Of a stretch of DNA of 64,000 bases, positions 27,608 to 36,403 are shown piece by piece. Source of the DNA: Treponema socranskii subsp. buccale (GTDB lineage Bacteria; Spirochaetota; Spirochaetia; Treponematales; Treponemataceae); the NCBI RefSeq assembly GCF_024181585.1, contig NZ_CP054258.1, forward strand, positions 2,046,001 to 2,110,000, written 5' to 3'. The translations under genes and the position numbers were made by a program. Position 1 is the first letter of the stretch; each line of letters opens with the position of its first letter. The notes beneath the pieces were generated by a model. It did no database searches. It saw only the letters and a program-made list of their open reading frames with translations, and had not been told where the DNA came from.

Positions 27608-27723
27608 TTTTTCCGCATCGGATCGTTTCGTGCGGCGGATTTCGCGCCCTTACACTGCCCTGTACAGCGCCGCAACAAACGCATTCCGCGTTATCGCCTG
27701 CCGCGTACTTGCACGCGCTTCCG

Positions 27724-28671
27724 TTACCGGAGCACCGCTTCCGCCAAACGCACAAAAAGAGGAACGGTGACAAGGCTCAGCGCGGAAGTAAGGGAAACGA
27801 CGAGACTCGCATACGACGTATCTTTTTCAAAGACGGCGGCGAACATTGTCGTGACCATACCCGACGGACAGAGGCTTGCGATGTAAAGCACGAACGCGAT
27901 TTTTTTCGCGTCGGGAACGGCAGCCGTAAGACGGAGTACGATGAACATAAACGCGAGCATGACGAACGAAGATACCACGAGGCGAAGCAGTACGACTTTT
28001 ACGGCGTGAACGATGTACAATGCGCTTTCCGACGGAATGCGGAAGTCCGCAAATAATATTCCGAGAATCACCATTGAAAGCGGCGTATTCATACTCGCGA
28101 TGAGTGCCGCCGGATGAGCGATGACTTGCGGCAATCTGAACGGCAGGCAAAAAAGAATAAAGCCCGCCGCGACGGCGATCACGCTCGGATTGAGCAGCAC
28201 TTTTTTGAGTTCGATTTTGCCGGACATTTCGAAACTTCCGTACGACCACATAGCGATATTGAATACGGCGATAAATCCCGTGAGATAAAAAACGCCTTCA
28301 TCGCCGAACACTCCGTGTACGAGCGGAATACCGATATAACCGCAATTCGTAAACACGACGGCGATGCGGTCGATACCGTCGAGCGCTTTCCCTTGCGCCG
28401 TTTTCGATCGTGTAAAAATACGCGCGACAAAAGCCGAGAGCACGTGCATGGCCGCACTCACGAGGGCGATAACGATAAACTGCTTTATTTTTTCGCCGTC
28501 ATAGGGTGCATCGAGTATGTGCAGCAAAAGGCACGGGGCGACCAGATAGAGGAGAATTTTACTTAAAAACTGCTGTTCGGTTTTTCCGGGCTTTATTTTC
28601 CGTGCAAAGAAAAACGATACCGAAACGATACACAGCATAATTACGAGCTGTTTCAATACGAGCGGTGCCAT
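27724..28671 (-). CDS. AEC-family (auxin efflux carrier type) permease
   Basis: A 315-aa integral membrane protein with about ten hydrophobic segments and no signal cleavage. Characteristic features are the conserved first helix, FLSKILLYLVAPCLLLHI, VVFTNCGYIGIPLV with the Asn-Cys-Gly motif of the AEC family, and LASLCPSG-like YIASLCPSGMVTT in the second half. Members export or import small organic anions such as malate or malonate; substrate unknown. It lies convergent to folA (116-bp gap) and downstream of the radical SAM gene. Confidence 0.87.
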   Translation of the reverse strand: MAPLVLKQLVIMLCIVSVSFFFARKIKPGKTEQQFLSKILLYLVAPCLLLHILDAPYDGEKIKQFIVIALVSAAMHVLSAFVARIFTRSKTAQGKALDGIDRIAVVFTNCGYIGIPLVHGVFGDEGVFYLTGFIAVFNIAMWSYGSFEMSGKIELKKVLLNPSVIAVAAGFILFCLPFRLPQVIAHPAALIASMNTPLSMVILGILFADFRIPSESALYIVHAVKVVLLRLVVSSFVMLAFMFIVLRLTAAVPDAKKIAFVLYIASLCPSGMVTTMFAAVFEKDTSYASLVVSLTSALSLVTVPLFVRLAEAVLR

Positions 28672-28743
28672 AGGTTTCCTTACAATTCATCATAGCGATG
28701 TGATGCCCGCTCGGCAATCGACAGCCGCCTGCCTGCGGTTTTT

Positions 28744-29853
28744 CTACACGGCAAAACCCGTTTTCCAATGCCACACGGGTTTTGCGAGCGCGTTTGAAAA
28801 GGGCTGCGTGCGGTTAAAATCGGGGAGCCAGCTCGTATCGTCGGAAAGTTCCTGATAAAAAAGGTATTCGAAACCGTGAGCTTCGATGAGGTCTCGGAGG
28901 TCGCGGTCTTCGGCTTTACTTACGAGGCGGTTTTCGATCGCCGACAAAGCGCCCAGCCGCTTTGCACGCACGCTTTCGTTTTCTTCAAAAGGTACGGGCG
29001 TATACTGCGACATGAGCGAAACGAGCGCTCTGCCGTCGGCATAACGCTTGAGCCATGCGAGCGTATCGGCCGTTTCGGAAAAGCGTCCGGGCAAAAAGAG
29101 ATGACGCACGATGACGCCGCGCTCGATCTTTTCCTTTTCGGTTCCGCCTTTTGTCTTTTGCACGAGAGTAAGCGGAAAACGGTCGATCATCCATCGGACG
29201 GCGATAGCGGCGGCTTCGGGATAATTTTCCGCACCGAAGAGCTGTTTTGCAAGTTCGGGCGAAAGCGTTTTCAAATCGGGCAGCCATACGGACACGAGGT
29301 CTTCGAGCAGTTCGAGCGTTTCGACCGATTCGTATGCCGAAGAATTCCAGCAAAACGGAATCGACACGCCCTCTTCGCGCGCGCTTTTCAAATACGAAGC
29401 GATGAGCGGGATCGCGTGGCTTCCGGTGACGAGGTTTATGTTTTCAGCGCCCGCGTCTTCGAGCGCCCGGCAGATTTTAACAAATTCGGTTCTGTCGACG
29501 GCGCGCCCCATGCCGTTTTGCGAAATCTGATAATTTTGGCAAAAAGCGCAGCGAAGCGTACAGCCCGTAAAAAAAATCGTACCGCTTCCGCCGAACACGG
29601 TAACAGGCGGCTCTTCGCCGAAGTGCAGACACGCGGATGCGATACGGAGGGCATCTCCTTCTCCGCACAATCCGCGCGCGGTTTTTCTGTCGGCGGCGCA
29701 TTTTCTGGGACACTGCATGCACGGAGCATACGCGCCTACGCCCGATTGTAAGGGCGGCGGAACGCCGTTGCGGAGCGAAGCGGAGCAATGAAGCGGAGCG
29801 GAACCCTGCAAAGCGGGATCTTCGACCCGTTCCGTCCGAGAGGATTGCGACAT
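28744..29853 (-). CDS. PflA-like radical SAM protein with extra cysteine cluster
   Basis: A 369-aa protein. The N-terminal cluster CMQCPRKCAADRKTARGLCG resembles that of PflA-homologous/AmmeMemoRadiSam-like proteins. The radical SAM motif is CTLRCAFCQNYQIS (Cx3Cx2C), followed by NLVTGSHAIPL and WNSSAYESVETLELL. It probably activates or modifies an unknown protein or small molecule using S-adenosylmethionine. ATG 29853 begins 4 bp after the stop of the gene upstream, so translation is likely coupled; the longer frame overlapping that gene is rejected. Its first 35 residues are encoded by a repetitive GCGGAGC-rich stretch. Confidence 0.87.
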   Translation of the reverse strand: MSQSSRTERVEDPALQGSAPLHCSASLRNGVPPPLQSGVGAYAPCMQCPRKCAADRKTARGLCGEGDALRIASACLHFGEEPPVTVFGGSGTIFFTGCTLRCAFCQNYQISQNGMGRAVDRTEFVKICRALEDAGAENINLVTGSHAIPLIASYLKSAREEGVSIPFCWNSSAYESVETLELLEDLVSVWLPDLKTLSPELAKQLFGAENYPEAAAIAVRWMIDRFPLTLVQKTKGGTEKEKIERGVIVRHLFLPGRFSETADTLAWLKRYADGRALVSLMSQYTPVPFEENESVRAKRLGALSAIENRLVSKAEDRDLRDLIEAHGFEYLFYQELSDDTSWLPDFNRTQPFSNALAKPVWHWKTGFAV

Positions 29854-29857
29854 AGGG

Positions 29858-30259
29858 CTACACCGCTTTTTGTTCGACGAGAGAAGCCATGAGCGACGAA
29901 AGCGATTCGATCGGAAGCGTTTCGGCTTCATCCTGTACGAGAGAGGCAAGATTTTTCCAGTCGCGGGGAGAGAGGCTCGACGTGTCGCCTTCGCCGCGCA
30001 AAAACGAAAGTATCGCGGCAAGTTTTTCGGCGTGCTCCCCCGTCGGCTCGTTTTCGATATCGGAAGACGAATCGATATACTCGGCGAGCCAATAGTCCCC
30101 GGCCGCGCGGGGAAGATCGCCGAGGTCGCGGATCGCGTTTTCGAGGGAGCGCGCGATTTTTTCGCACGTTTTTTTCGCGTCGTAACGGCCGGCGTTTTCC
30201 GCCCGTTCGCGCTTTGTCGCACGCGCGATATCGCTCAGGAATTTTTCCGTATAGGTCAT
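29858..30259 (-). CDS. Hypothetical protein (133 aa)
   Basis: A soluble, helical, charged protein starting MTYTEKFLSDIARATKRER, with ENAIRDLGDLPRAAGDYWLA and a C-terminal DEAETLPIESLSSLMASLVE. No domain recognised. The ATG at 30259 is chosen because the frame upstream runs through the intergenic GC-rich stretch and lacks coding character. Its stop is 4 bp from the radical SAM start, so both are probably one operon and functionally linked. Confidence 0.6.
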   Translation of the reverse strand: MTYTEKFLSDIARATKRERAENAGRYDAKKTCEKIARSLENAIRDLGDLPRAAGDYWLAEYIDSSSDIENEPTGEHAEKLAAILSFLRGEGDTSSLSPRDWKNLASLVQDEAETLPIESLSSLMASLVEQKAV

Positions 30260-30456
30260 AGAGTCACGGTATACCGCGAATGCCGATTTTTGTAAATTAC
30301 CCCGCGGGGGCGCGACGGGGGTACGGATGTAAAAATCGGCAAAATAATGTAAAGGCGAAGGCGACAATGTAAAGGCGACAGTTGTCCGGCCGGTATTAAA
30401 TCGATAAAATAAACAGGATGCCTTACGGGCACGATTCGAAACTTCGGAGAAAGCCG

Positions 30457-31275
30457 ATGAACAGATTTTCAAAAATGACGGCCGCTATTGCCTTTTGGAG
30501 CGGCATCGCTTTATTGATTACAGCCGTTTTTATCGTGATTTTTCAAAAAGCGTGTTTGGCATATTATTTTCATGCGAGCGGGCAGCCTGAGCATATTTTT
30601 ATTATTCCATGGAGAGAGCTCATTCAGTATACGCTTACGACCATTATTATCGGATCGTATCTTTTTACCGGTAAAAAAAATTCAAAGACGACCGTACTCC
30701 TTATTCTCTATTTTTATATGCATATAACGGTGCTGCTGACAAATCCGCTGACGAATATCCTTATCACAACGTTCAAAGCGCAAACATACGGCGCCGATTA
30801 CCTCGCTGTTTACAATGCGCTCGTTTCGTTTTTTGCCCATGTATCATTCCCCTTTTTATTATTGTCAAATTCACTGTTTCTCCTGTCCGCCGGAAGCTCT
30901 ATTGCGTATTGTAAAGACGCGCCCGTTACGGAAACACAAGCGAAAAACGCTTCATCGAAGAGCAGAAACTCATTGGTATGCCTCTCGGCATTATTAGGAC
31001 TTTTGGGCGTCGATCGTTTTTATGCAGGCAGAAAAACGATCGGAACGCTGAAAGCGCTATGCGGCTTAGTGCTGATCGCGGGGCTGCTGTCGCAGTATTT
31101 TTTCTTTCAAGAATTCTTGTTTTTATTTATTGCTTTTCCTCTTTTTAAGATAGCCGGTAAGATAGCCGGCGCCGTTTTTATTTTTGCCGTCGTCATTTGG
31201 AATTGGATCGATTTTATTCTTGCAGCAACAGGAAAAATGAAGGACGGAGAGAAAAAGGAAATCAAAATATGGTAA
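30457..31275 (+). CDS. Multi-pass membrane protein with C-terminal TM2 domain
   Basis: A 272-aa protein. The first 150 residues hold four hydrophobic segments (AAIAFWSGIALLITAVFIVI and others). The C-terminal part is a TM2 domain: SALLGLLGVDRFYAGRKTIG, a second helix, then IWNWIDFILAATGKMKDGE. TM2 proteins are common but of uncertain role. ATG 30457 has GGAG upstream. A 3' fragment of an acetyltransferase follows in the same frame immediately after the stop, so the ancestor arrangement was disturbed. Confidence 0.75.
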   Translation: MNRFSKMTAAIAFWSGIALLITAVFIVIFQKACLAYYFHASGQPEHIFIIPWRELIQYTLTTIIIGSYLFTGKKNSKTTVLLILYFYMHITVLLTNPLTNILITTFKAQTYGADYLAVYNALVSFFAHVSFPFLLLSNSLFLLSAGSSIAYCKDAPVTETQAKNASSKSRNSLVCLSALLGLLGVDRFYAGRKTIGTLKALCGLVLIAGLLSQYFFFQEFLFLFIAFPLFKIAGKIAGAVFIFAVVIWNWIDFILAATGKMKDGEKKEIKIW

Positions 31276-31380
31276 AAAAGAAAACGCGTATCGGTATTCC
31301 GCAAAAGTGTGAAATGCCCGCCGAATACGGTTGCAGGCGGAGTACCTGCAAAAATCATTAAAACCGTTACGGAGGCTTAA
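31276..31380 (+). pseudogene. 3' remnant of a hexapeptide-repeat acetyltransferase
   Basis: Directly after the TM2 stop, in the same frame, the sequence reads FRKSVKCPPNTVAGG, then VPAKIIKTVTEA-stop at 31378-31380. This is the C-terminal end of maltose/galactoside-type O-acetyltransferases, which typically finish with N-x-V-A-G-V/G-P-A-K-x-I-K. The left-handed beta-helix body is absent. It cannot be functional and marks a deletion that joined it to the TM2 gene. Confidence 0.7.
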
Positions 31381-31382
31381 TC

Positions 31383-32288
31383 ATGAAAAAATCCTTTTGT
31401 TTGTTAACGCTGCTGCTCTGCATCGGGGGCATCGGAACAATCGCGGCGGCGCAAGCGGGCGTGCCTGCGGCGGCCTTTACGGTGCAGGAACGTAGCTTCC
31501 AAAGAAACGGCATGAAAATATACGGTGAACTTTTTATTCCCGATCGCGCATCGCCGGTGCCCTTGGTCATTCTTGCGCACGGATTCGGCGGAAACCGCGG
31601 AGGCGTTAAAAGCTATGCGAAAGTTTTTGCGGAACACGGTATTGCGGCATATATTTTCGACTTTATCGGCGGCGGCGAGCATATCAAAAGCGACGGAAAA
31701 ATGACCGACATGTCGGTTCTCACCGAAGCCGAAGATTTAGCCGTCATTCTTGATAACTTAAAAACCGACACACGTTTTAAGGCGGAGCAAATCTTTTTGT
31801 TCGGAGAAAGCCAAGGCGGATTTGTTTCGACCTATGTTGCCGCACTGCGTCCCGCCGATGTCGCGGGCTTGGTTTTATTATATCCCGCTTTTGTGATTCA
31901 TGATTACGTTCGGCGGCGCACACCCGATCCGGAACGAATTCCCGACACAATGAAGCTGCTCGGAAAAACCGTCGGGCGCATTTATAATAAAGATGTACTG
32001 TCCTTTGATATTTATGCGCTCATGCCGCAGTATTCCGGCAAAACGCTTATCATCCACGGAAGCGCCGACTCGCTTGTACCGCTGTCGTATTCGGAACGGG
32101 CGATTAAAACCTTCCCCGACGCGAAACTCATAACGCTTGACGGCGCAGGTCACGTCTTTTACGGAAACGCAATGCGGAAAGCCGCAGAAGATGCGGTACA
32201 CTTTGTGCAAAGCATAATCGGCGAAATCGCTGCTGCGCAAACGGGCGCGCCGATAGCATTTAAGGTGAAGGAATTAGGGACAAGATGA
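31383..32288 (+). CDS. Exported alpha/beta hydrolase (cinnamoyl-esterase-like)
   Basis: A 301-aa hydrolase with an N-terminal signal peptide (KKSFCLLTLLLCIGGIGTIA, cleavage near AAAQAG). The oxyanion loop is VILAHGFGGNRGG, the nucleophile elbow is GESQGG with Ser143, the acid is probably the Asp in HGSADSLVP, and the catalytic His is in GAGHVFYG. The layout resembles cinnamoyl/feruloyl esterases and other lipid or carboxyl-ester hydrolases; substrate unknown. GGAGG lies upstream of ATG 31383. Confidence 0.87.
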   Translation: MKKSFCLLTLLLCIGGIGTIAAAQAGVPAAAFTVQERSFQRNGMKIYGELFIPDRASPVPLVILAHGFGGNRGGVKSYAKVFAEHGIAAYIFDFIGGGEHIKSDGKMTDMSVLTEAEDLAVILDNLKTDTRFKAEQIFLFGESQGGFVSTYVAALRPADVAGLVLLYPAFVIHDYVRRRTPDPERIPDTMKLLGKTVGRIYNKDVLSFDIYALMPQYSGKTLIIHGSADSLVPLSYSERAIKTFPDAKLITLDGAGHVFYGNAMRKAAEDAVHFVQSIIGEIAAAQTGAPIAFKVKELGTR

Positions 32289-32311
32289 CCATTGTCCGAC
32301 GATGACATATA

Positions 32312-32632
32312 TTATTCATCCTTTAATAAGCCGCTCTTAATATATTTTTTCATCAATTCATAAATATCGTTTTTTCGGTCTCCGCCGCGTCTTATTCCGA
32401 CGGCAACAACAATGACTTCTATTTCCGTCTCTCGCACTCGATAAATAATTCTATACCGCTGTCCGACCGAACGGATTGAACGATATCCTTGTAAATTACC
32501 CTTCAGAGGTTTTCCGACTTTTAGCGGTTCGGATTTTAAAATTTCAATTTTTTCCAAAATGAGCGTTTGTGATTTTTGATCCAATGACGCAATATAATCG
32601 GCTGCAATCCGCGTCAGTTTTATCGAGTACAT
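32312..32632 (-). CDS. RelE/ParE-type toxin
   Basis: A 106-aa basic protein: MYSIKLTRIAADYIASLDQK, then KVGKPLKGNLQGYRSIRSVG, QRYRIIYRVRETEIEVIVVAVG and a Lys/Arg C-terminal helix. This is the RelE/ParE fold of ribosome-dependent mRNA interferases or gyrase inhibitors. Conserved basic/aromatic residues (Arg in RSIRSVG, RYRIIYRV) are present. It overlaps the end of the antitoxin gene by 13 bp, as expected for a co-translated pair. Confidence 0.87.
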   Translation of the reverse strand: MYSIKLTRIAADYIASLDQKSQTLILEKIEILKSEPLKVGKPLKGNLQGYRSIRSVGQRYRIIYRVRETEIEVIVVAVGIRRGGDRKNDIYELMKKYIKSGLLKDE

Positions 32633-32892
32633 AAAAGCTTTTGTTTAAATGAATCGAAATCGACTAATTTATTTTGATTGATTTGCCGAATACCGACAGC
32701 AAGCTGTTCGGAAAGCTCCTTATCGGATAAAATTTCGAGCGTTTCGCGAATACTCTCATAGGTATCCCATTTTATTAAAGCAAACACTTCTCTACCATGA
32801 TTGGTAATGGAAATTGTATCGTCATAATCCATAGTATGTTCAAGGGAAGTGATTTTTTTTCTGGCTTCCGTAATTGTCATCGGCGTAATCAT
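32620..32892 (-). CDS. Phd/YefM-type antitoxin
   Basis: A 90-aa acidic protein: MITPMTITEARKKITSLEHT, then DTISITNHGREVFALIKWDTY, the Phd/YefM DNA-binding and dimer fold, with a disordered C-terminal arm (ELSEQLAVGIRQINQNKLVD) that would wrap the toxin. It should neutralise the RelE-type toxin and repress the operon. ATG 32892 is preceded by GCGGAGG; the much longer frame to 33129 crosses a non-coding repeat and is rejected. Confidence 0.87.
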   Translation of the reverse strand: MITPMTITEARKKITSLEHTMDYDDTISITNHGREVFALIKWDTYESIRETLEILSDKELSEQLAVGIRQINQNKLVDFDSFKQKLLCTR

Positions 32893-33283
32893 TGTCGATT
32901 CCTCCGCAGATAGTGTACATATTTTTGCACAAAATACAAGTACAAACAGCCGGTAATAATGCGACTGCCGCGGCAAATTCATTCTTCCCCCTTGACTTAA
33001 ACCGAACTTTAACTTGTATAGTAAAAATACGATACTAACGCTGTGTGGGACGGCGCCGCCCCGTGTTGAGCGCAGAGCATTCCGCACGTAAACGAGTGTG
33101 TGTATGCGCCCGTGCGTAAGCCCATACACACCATCCTATTGGTAGCAGGCGGCAGACCGGATAATCGGTTTTTCACTTTTTACTTCTTCCCAGTCTGCCA
33201 CAAGTTTACAAATTTTGCCGCCATGCAAAACTTGAGACGGACATAAGACCCACTATCGGCTTATCGATGCCTTAATATGTCTA
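32893..33283. other. Intergenic region with hairpins and a duplicated promoter-like block
   Basis: Nearly 400 bases without a gene between the antitoxin and the large lipoprotein's 3' end. It holds the 34-bp promoter-like repeat (32987-33020), a stem GTGTGTATG/CATACACAC (33098-33106, 33123-33131), and GGCAGAC...GTCTGCC (about 33150-33200), which may terminate the lipoprotein transcript. No small ORF of convincing composition is seen. Confidence 0.6.
32987..33020 (+). repeat. 34-bp promoter-like repeat, copy 1
   Basis: Identical over 34 bases to 39136-39169: CCCCC, TTGACT, then the A/C-rich spacer and TGTATA. Here the -10-like hexamer reads TATAGT. No gene follows on the plus strand, so it may be an orphan promoter or part of a longer decayed element. 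Confidence 0.75.
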
Positions 33284-35650
33284 TTACTCATTTAAAAAGT
33301 CTGCCAGACAACAGACACTAAAATAGTAATTCTTTTGCTGGTAGCTCAGTTTGCCGGTCATGAAACCCACAAGCCACGCGTTGTCGCGGTGTTCGTAATA
33401 CGACGACGAGTCGAAATACTGTGACGACGACCAATGATAATCAAAAAGCTCTCCCGAGACATAAGCAGAGCTAAGATTGCGTATTTTTTTATAACTTTCA
33501 TTGATTGCAGTACGGTTTTTATATACCTCGCACAGTTCCGCAAGGCTCGGCATATACCATGCAAAACTCTTTCCGCCGAGTAGTGAAGCGTAAGTTGTGT
33601 TGTACTCATTAACCCAGTTGAACGCAGGATAGTTCGTTGCAGCATCCGCCGTTCCTACGGGGTCTATTGACTTTATGTACTCCCAGTTGTCGCTTCCGTC
33701 TATGTCACCCGTGAACGTTGCAGTTGAAGCAGCCCCGTCTCCCGTTTGGCTCGGATTACAGATGATGCCTTCAAGCTTCTCAGAGTAACCAGTGGTACTC
33801 TCTTCTGCCCATTTCAATCTTTCATAGTGTTTTTTCAGTGAAATCATTCTCGGCACTCCGTAGGTATAACCACAGATAACGCCTACCGGCGGATTAGCAT
33901 GGTCTACCATTGTATAGGAGTCTTTTTCGACAAGGCTCTTGTCCGCAAGCACAATCTTTCCTGCCTCGTAGCCGGTACTGTAGTCTTTTACGCTCAAAAC
34001 TCCCGTCTTGCTTGCCGTTTTGCACGTTACCGTAACAGTCGTATCTCCGACAACTGACGGACATTCCACTTCTGCCATTGCAAAAGTGTCGCTTACAATA
34101 TTGAAATTCGAGAAAGTTGCTCCGCTTCCGCTGAAATTCGCTTGGCTTACATGGTATGCTTTAAAGTTTTTGCCGGTAATTTTTACAGGGAGCTTATTTC
34201 CGCCGTAAGAGGTGCCGGCCTTTGGTATAATTACGCTTGAAATTTCGACAAGAGGAGTTTCCGCCTTAAAACTCACACTTACCGTTACGTTTCCGGTAAT
34301 TTTCACTTTTGCAACCGTACTTCCGATTATTCCGGTTCCTGCTTCAAACTCGCCGCCGCTTACAGCCCATTGATTAACATAGTAATACGCATTCGGAACT
34401 GCCGTAAACTCAACGATTTTGCCGTGCTCAACCTTGCTGCCCGTATGGATTTCGTTGCCGTCGACTGTTGCTTTGAGTGTACCGTTCGCCGGTGTACCGT
34501 CCACCCCGAAGGTTATGGAATATGCCAATTTCTTAAATGTTACTTTCACTTCCGTTGCGGCGCTTACCGTTATTGCTGCCGTTGCGCTGCCGATTGTTCC
34601 CGTACCGGGCTGCAAGGCTGATATGGGCGTTACCGTCCACGTATCTACCTCGTAGCCCGCAGCTGCCGTTGCGGTAAAGGTTACGGTTTTGCCCTGTTCG
34701 ACTGTTATGGGGCTTGTATCGGTTGCCGTGCCGCTGTCGACCTTTGCTTTAAGCGTACCTCCCGTACCTGTTACCCCGAATGTGATTGCATAAAGCGGTG
34801 CCCACTGTGCGGTGTATTCGGCATTAGCTGCAGGATAGAGAAACGGTGTAGGCGGTTCGGGATTCCATCCTTTAAAAACGAAACCCGTTTTTACGGGAGC
34901 GGGGGCTGTTAAGGGTGCCCCGTATTTGCCTGTTTTTACGATAGGCCCGGCATTGCCTGAAACGTTGCCGCCTGCAAGATTAAAAGTTACGTTTACCGTA
35001 TTGCGCTCGTAAAAGAGTTCTACGACGGTACTGTTGTCGGCGGCTATTGTGCCGTTTAGCTGTACGGTGCCGTTTACTTTGGTAAGATTCGATTTGTAGG
35101 TAAAGCCTTCGTAGGCTCCGCCGGTTTTCGGCGTGTATGCGGCATTTGTTCCGACCGTACCGGTTTTATTTTCGGTTTCCGTCGGTTCTGTAGGGTATCC
35201 GCCTTCCGCTTTTTCCTGATAATGTTTTACCGTATACGAAGTTTCGCCTGCAAGAAAACTTACCTTAACGGTTACCGCTTTTGTTACGGTGCAGGTATAA
35301 GTGTTTGATGTGTTGTCTGTAACAACTGCGCCGTCTACCTTCCACTCTTTTACCGCATAGCCCGCGGCCGCCGTTGCCGTAAAGGTTACGGTTTTGCCTT
35401 TTTGAACCGTTATGGGGCTCGTCTCCGTTTCCGTAACTCCGTCTGCCTTTGCTTTAAGCGTTCCGCCGGTACCTTCTACACCGAAGGTGACGGCGTACTT
35501 GGAAACGGGCGTCCCGCCGCCTCCGCCTGAGTTGCCGCTGCCGGAATCACCCGCATTGTTCGGACAAGCGGTAAACAGCAGTGCGATGAGCAGCGCAAAA
35601 GCCGCTCCCAAAAAGGCAAATGTTTTGTGTTGTGTATTATTTGTTTTCAT
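33284..35650 (-). CDS. Large surface lipoprotein with bacterial repeat domains and C-terminal DUF1566-like domain
   Basis: A 788-aa protein. The signal peptide ends at LLFTAC (Cys29), then a Gly/Ser linker. Next come repeated Ig/beta-repeat units: three copies of the pattern YAITFGV-GTGGTLKAK with KTVTFTATAAAGY, a MucBP-like stretch (TSYTVKHYQEKAEGGYPTEP), a Listeria/Bacteroides repeat (VNVTFNLAGGNVSGNAGP) and a TIG-like domain (VEISSVIIPKAGTSYGG). The last 220 residues (WYMPSLAELCEVY, FDYHWSSSQYFDSS, FSVCCLADF) match DUF1566-type domains. It is probably an outer-surface protein that displays an adhesive domain on a repeat stalk. Repeats invite copy-number variation. Confidence 0.85.
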   Translation of the reverse strand: MKTNNTQHKTFAFLGAAFALLIALLFTACPNNAGDSGSGNSGGGGGTPVSKYAVTFGVEGTGGTLKAKADGVTETETSPITVQKGKTVTFTATAAAGYAVKEWKVDGAVVTDNTSNTYTCTVTKAVTVKVSFLAGETSYTVKHYQEKAEGGYPTEPTETENKTGTVGTNAAYTPKTGGAYEGFTYKSNLTKVNGTVQLNGTIAADNSTVVELFYERNTVNVTFNLAGGNVSGNAGPIVKTGKYGAPLTAPAPVKTGFVFKGWNPEPPTPFLYPAANAEYTAQWAPLYAITFGVTGTGGTLKAKVDSGTATDTSPITVEQGKTVTFTATAAAGYEVDTWTVTPISALQPGTGTIGSATAAITVSAATEVKVTFKKLAYSITFGVDGTPANGTLKATVDGNEIHTGSKVEHGKIVEFTAVPNAYYYVNQWAVSGGEFEAGTGIIGSTVAKVKITGNVTVSVSFKAETPLVEISSVIIPKAGTSYGGNKLPVKITGKNFKAYHVSQANFSGSGATFSNFNIVSDTFAMAEVECPSVVGDTTVTVTCKTASKTGVLSVKDYSTGYEAGKIVLADKSLVEKDSYTMVDHANPPVGVICGYTYGVPRMISLKKHYERLKWAEESTTGYSEKLEGIICNPSQTGDGAASTATFTGDIDGSDNWEYIKSIDPVGTADAATNYPAFNWVNEYNTTYASLLGGKSFAWYMPSLAELCEVYKNRTAINESYKKIRNLSSAYVSGELFDYHWSSSQYFDSSSYYEHRDNAWLVGFMTGKLSYQQKNYYFSVCCLADFLNE

Positions 35651-35690
35651 ATGTTTTCTCCAAAATCATTAATACAAATCTCCCGGATTT

Positions 35691-36224
35691 TTATTTTTTC
35701 CCCTGTTTACCCAACAAGGGTTTGTAGTGATTCCAAAGGTAATCTTCGTATTTTTGCATTTTCTCTGCATCTTGATTTTTCATTTTAATTACGATGAGCC
35801 TGAGTTCTTCATCTTGGGGAAACCACTCCGAAAGATGAAGCGCATATACGGTTTTACTTTTAGCTGTTAAATGTTGTTCAAGTCTGGAAATCAGATTTTG
35901 AGAACTGCCTACATATAAACACCCGTCTTTTGCTTCGTTCTGACGTTCTTTTAAATCTTCTTCTCCGGGACAGCGTGCCATCTGATAATTGCCTTTTGCC
36001 CTGCTGTATTCTGCAAGGTCGAATTTAAAATTTTCACCGACAAAAAACAAATAAATTGCCCATTCTTTCTTATCAAATTTCTTGATTTCAGCCTCTATTT
36101 TCTTTTGATTTCCCGTTATTTCTTTAGGACTTTCCAAATCGTTCTCAAAATCAAGATCCTTTAAGAACTTCAGTTCTTCTTCTTTCTGTGATTTTAAGAT
36201 AGTAATTAAGGCGTTTTTCTCCAT
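35691..36224 (-). CDS. GIY-YIG-fold protein
   Basis: A 177-aa protein. The first 60 residues are a Lys/Glu-rich helical region. The remaining part holds the GIY-YIG-like core: WAIYLFFVGENFKF, DGCLYVGSSQNLISRLEQHL (the YVG half and the conserved Arg), and a C-terminal KYEDYLWNHYKPLLGK. It may be a nuclease or a nucleic-acid-binding derivative; the first GIY strand is not canonical. ATG 36224 has AAGGAGA upstream; the longer frame to 36314 lacks one. AT-rich compared with the backbone, perhaps acquired. Confidence 0.7.
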   Translation of the reverse strand: MEKNALITILKSQKEEELKFLKDLDFENDLESPKEITGNQKKIEAEIKKFDKKEWAIYLFFVGENFKFDLAEYSRAKGNYQMARCPGEEDLKERQNEAKDGCLYVGSSQNLISRLEQHLTAKSKTVYALHLSEWFPQDEELRLIVIKMKNQDAEKMQKYEDYLWNHYKPLLGKQGKK

Positions 36225-36353
36225 CTTTACATTCTCCTTGCAAATTATTTTAAGCTTTCCGTTTTTCCGCCAATCGGCATCATAGGCTAATTTTTCGTTC
36301 GTATTATACTTCACCTTCTACATATTCCTTTGGTCTTTTTTCCTAAAAATTTC

Positions 36354-36395
36354 GGGAATTTTTCCCAAAACAAAAATAAAAGTTCGTGTTATACT
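36354..36395 (+). promoter_or_regulatory. Promoter and possible operator of the kinase operon
   Basis: TATACT at 36390-36395 with no recognisable -35 box, preceded by the inverted repeat GGGAATTTTTCCC (36354-36366) centred about 40 bases upstream of the expected start. This geometry suits an activator-dependent promoter, possibly bound by the operon's own LuxR-type regulator. The ATG at 36404 is only 8 nt past the -10. Confidence 0.4.
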
Positions 36396-36403
36396 CAAAA
36401 ATC

